A DNA stretch of 64,000 nt, from the NCBI RefSeq assembly GCF_000347775.1, contig NZ_APAT01000022.1:229793-293792 (forward strand), in the 5' to 3' direction. This document shows positions 62,697-64,000 of this stretch, in pieces. Position 1 is the stretch's first letter. Every line of letters begins with the position of its first letter. The position numbers and the translations under genes are program-made. This stretch comes from Marinobacter santoriniensis NKSG1 (GTDB lineage: Bacteria > Pseudomonadota > Gammaproteobacteria > Pseudomonadales > Oleiphilaceae). The notes beneath the pieces were generated by a model, which searched no databases, had not been told where the DNA came from, and saw nothing but the letters and a program-made list of their open reading frames with translations.

Positions 62697-64000
62697 ATGA
62701 AATGGGTGGTGGACCCCGAGATCGATATAATCAACGACGCCTCGGATAAAACCGATCAACCGTTGACAAGGCGATCTCCAAGAGCGTGGGCGATACAGCT
62801 CGCTGGGTGCCGGCTGTGCCGAAATCTCACGTTCGCGGCTTTTGCGGCGATTCTCGTAATCGAAGTCGCCATCCTGATTCCGTCCTATCGAAATTACGAG
62901 GAAGGTCTCCTTCAAAGTCGCGTGGATATAGTGAGCCAGGCCATCGTCACGCTGATCAAAGCTGCCCAGGGTCAGGATGTGCCAGAATCAGCCCTGGAAT
63001 CGCTGCTGACCAGCAGTCCGTTGACGGGTGTGTCACTGCGCCGAAATGGAACCGAATACCGGGTTGGAGAGGCCATTGACACGTCCTACCCCGCCGACGG
63101 CCTGCTTCGGGCCGCGCCCAGAACATCGAAGGGAACGATTGATCTGGCCTGGCGCTCTGACGTGCGTTTCTCCGGTTATGAGGTCCTTGCCCGGATAGAT
63201 GTCAGTAATGTTCCGTCGAAGCTCGTGGCCTTTGTGTTCCGGATACTGGGCCTGTCGCTGCTGATCGCCGTTTTTGTGACCGCTGTGACCATGTTCGTGA
63301 TCGACCGGATGATGCTGTCTCCGTTACTGAGACTCCGGGATCGCATTTCCCGCGCCGGCGAGGACGCCGAACATCCTCTGGAATACCTCACACCTGCCGG
63401 GCGCAGTGATGAATTTGGACAAGTGGAGCGTGTTTTTAACAGCCTGCTGAAACAGAATGCGGCTTATCTTGCACGCCTCAAACGGTTAAACCAAGAGCTT
63501 GACCAACTGCTCGAAGCAAGAACCCGTACCCTGCGCAAAACCGAGAAGGAGCTGGAAATCCGCACCCTCTATGACCAGCTCACCGGCCTTGCCAACCGAA
63601 GCCTGTTCGAAGAGCAATTGAATAGTCATTTCGGCAGTTCAGAACATAGCAGAGGTAAGGAGGCCGTACTGGTGCTCGGACTGAATGATTTCCAGACCCT
63701 GAACGGCCTTGCAGGCCACGAGACGGGCGATCGGGTGCTGCAGGAGATTGCTCGTCGTGTTGCCGGTTTCAGCGCTGATCATGGCCGTGTCGCGCGGCTG
63801 GGAGGTGATGTTTTCGGACTCCTGGTCGAAGAAAGAGCGCGGACGCCAATCGATCTTGAAGCGCGGATTTCAACCGTTATTGAATCGTGTCAGCGACCGA
63901 TCCAGATTGGTCGGAAAACGTTCGAGTTTGAATTCAGTGCGGGCGTGGCGATTTCTGGCCTGGACGGGCAGGATGCCCGGACGCTGCTCAGTCATGCGGA
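62697..64000 (+). CDS. membrane-bound GGDEF-domain protein (partial, degenerate GGDVF)
   Basis: Open from an ATG behind GAGGGG to the window edge, 434 codons so far. Order: cytosolic head of about 48 residues, membrane helix (LTFAAFAAILVIEVAILI), a periplasmic sensor of about 125 residues, second helix (LGLSLLIAVFVTAVTMFVI), HAMP segment, a coiled coil (LNQELDQLLEARTRTLRKTEKELE), then the GGDEF domain (LYDQLTGLANRSLFEEQL). The signature reads RLGGDVFGLL, so the metal/catalytic Glu is replaced by Val and synthesis of cyclic di-GMP is doubtful. A C-terminal EAL domain beyond the edge is possible. Confidence 0.85.
   Translation, partial: MKWVVDPEIDIINDASDKTDQPLTRRSPRAWAIQLAGCRLCRNLTFAAFAAILVIEVAILIPSYRNYEEGLLQSRVDIVSQAIVTLIKAAQGQDVPESALESLLTSSPLTGVSLRRNGTEYRVGEAIDTSYPADGLLRAAPRTSKGTIDLAWRSDVRFSGYEVLARIDVSNVPSKLVAFVFRILGLSLLIAVFVTAVTMFVIDRMMLSPLLRLRDRISRAGEDAEHPLEYLTPAGRSDEFGQVERVFNSLLKQNAAYLARLKRLNQELDQLLEARTRTLRKTEKELEIRTLYDQLTGLANRSLFEEQLNSHFGSSEHSRGKEAVLVLGLNDFQTLNGLAGHETGDRVLQEIARRVAGFSADHGRVARLGGDVFGLLVEERARTPIDLEARISTVIESCQRPIQIGRKTFEFEFSAGVAISGLDGQDARTLLSHA

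Noticed and set aside
62457..62915. 152-codon minus-strand frame across the candidate small RNA and GGDEF start
   Set aside because: It runs antisense through a strong terminator and the head of a better-supported gene; composition is Arg/Gln-rich shadow-like.

Overview
The window reads as chromosomal DNA of a moderately GC-rich gammaproteobacterium, most likely a marine Marinobacter-like species. This is inferred from the fused nuoCD gene, an OprI-type Lpp lipoprotein, a ydcSTUVW-type polyamine operon and the general protein style; no rRNA or other taxonomic marker is present. Most of it is ordinary densely packed coding DNA. I saw no insertion sequence, prophage or CRISPR array.

Layout. 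1-10 kb: a MarR regulator and an EmrB-type drug efflux pump, a GDT1/MneA-like manganese exporter behind a yybP-ykoY (Mn2+) riboswitch, an L,D-transpeptidase, an SDR enzyme, an NfeD/slipin membrane-quality pair, an OprI/Lpp lipoprotein with a second L,D-transpeptidase, and a K+/H+ antiporter. 10-18 kb: tRNA-Gly(CCC), then a polyamine/putrescine module (ABC transporter with two paralogous aminobutyraldehyde-type dehydrogenases and a divergent LysR regulator). 18-25 kb: small exported, Met-rich and DUF411 proteins with a CcdA-like thiol transporter (copper/redox handling), a DUF302 protein, an amino acid permease and a PhoPQ-like two-component system. 25.5-40.4 kb: the complete NDH-1 operon nuoABCDEFGHIJKLMN, ending tail to tail with a type II NADH dehydrogenase. 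42-46 kb: LOG, ankyrin and PEBP proteins and an oxalate/formate antiporter gene broken by an internal deletion. 45-52.5 kb: a soluble NAD-dependent formate dehydrogenase operon (fdsGBA-fdhD-fdsD) with a divergent ModE-like/periplasmic-binding-type regulator. 52.5-56 kb: a metallophosphatase, a DUF302 protein, a TetR/AhpD-like pair and a TVP38 membrane protein.

The most interesting region is 56-62.7 kb. It carries a bufferin-type (DUF2282) peptide system whose genes are split between strands: precursor plus DoxX on plus, MNIO enzyme (DUF692) plus partner (DUF2063) on minus. Five promoters there share TGTAACA-N15-TGTCTGT (two with one or two changes in the second box) at exactly conserved spacing, which looks like an ECF sigma factor regulon. 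They precede bufA-doxX, bufBC, a DUF547 gene, a membrane protein/glutaredoxin/flavin reductase cluster, and a roughly 100-nt gene-less unit ending in a strong intrinsic terminator, i.e. a candidate ECF-controlled small RNA. No ECF sigma gene lies in the window. The window closes inside a membrane-bound GGDEF protein with a degenerate GGDVF signature.
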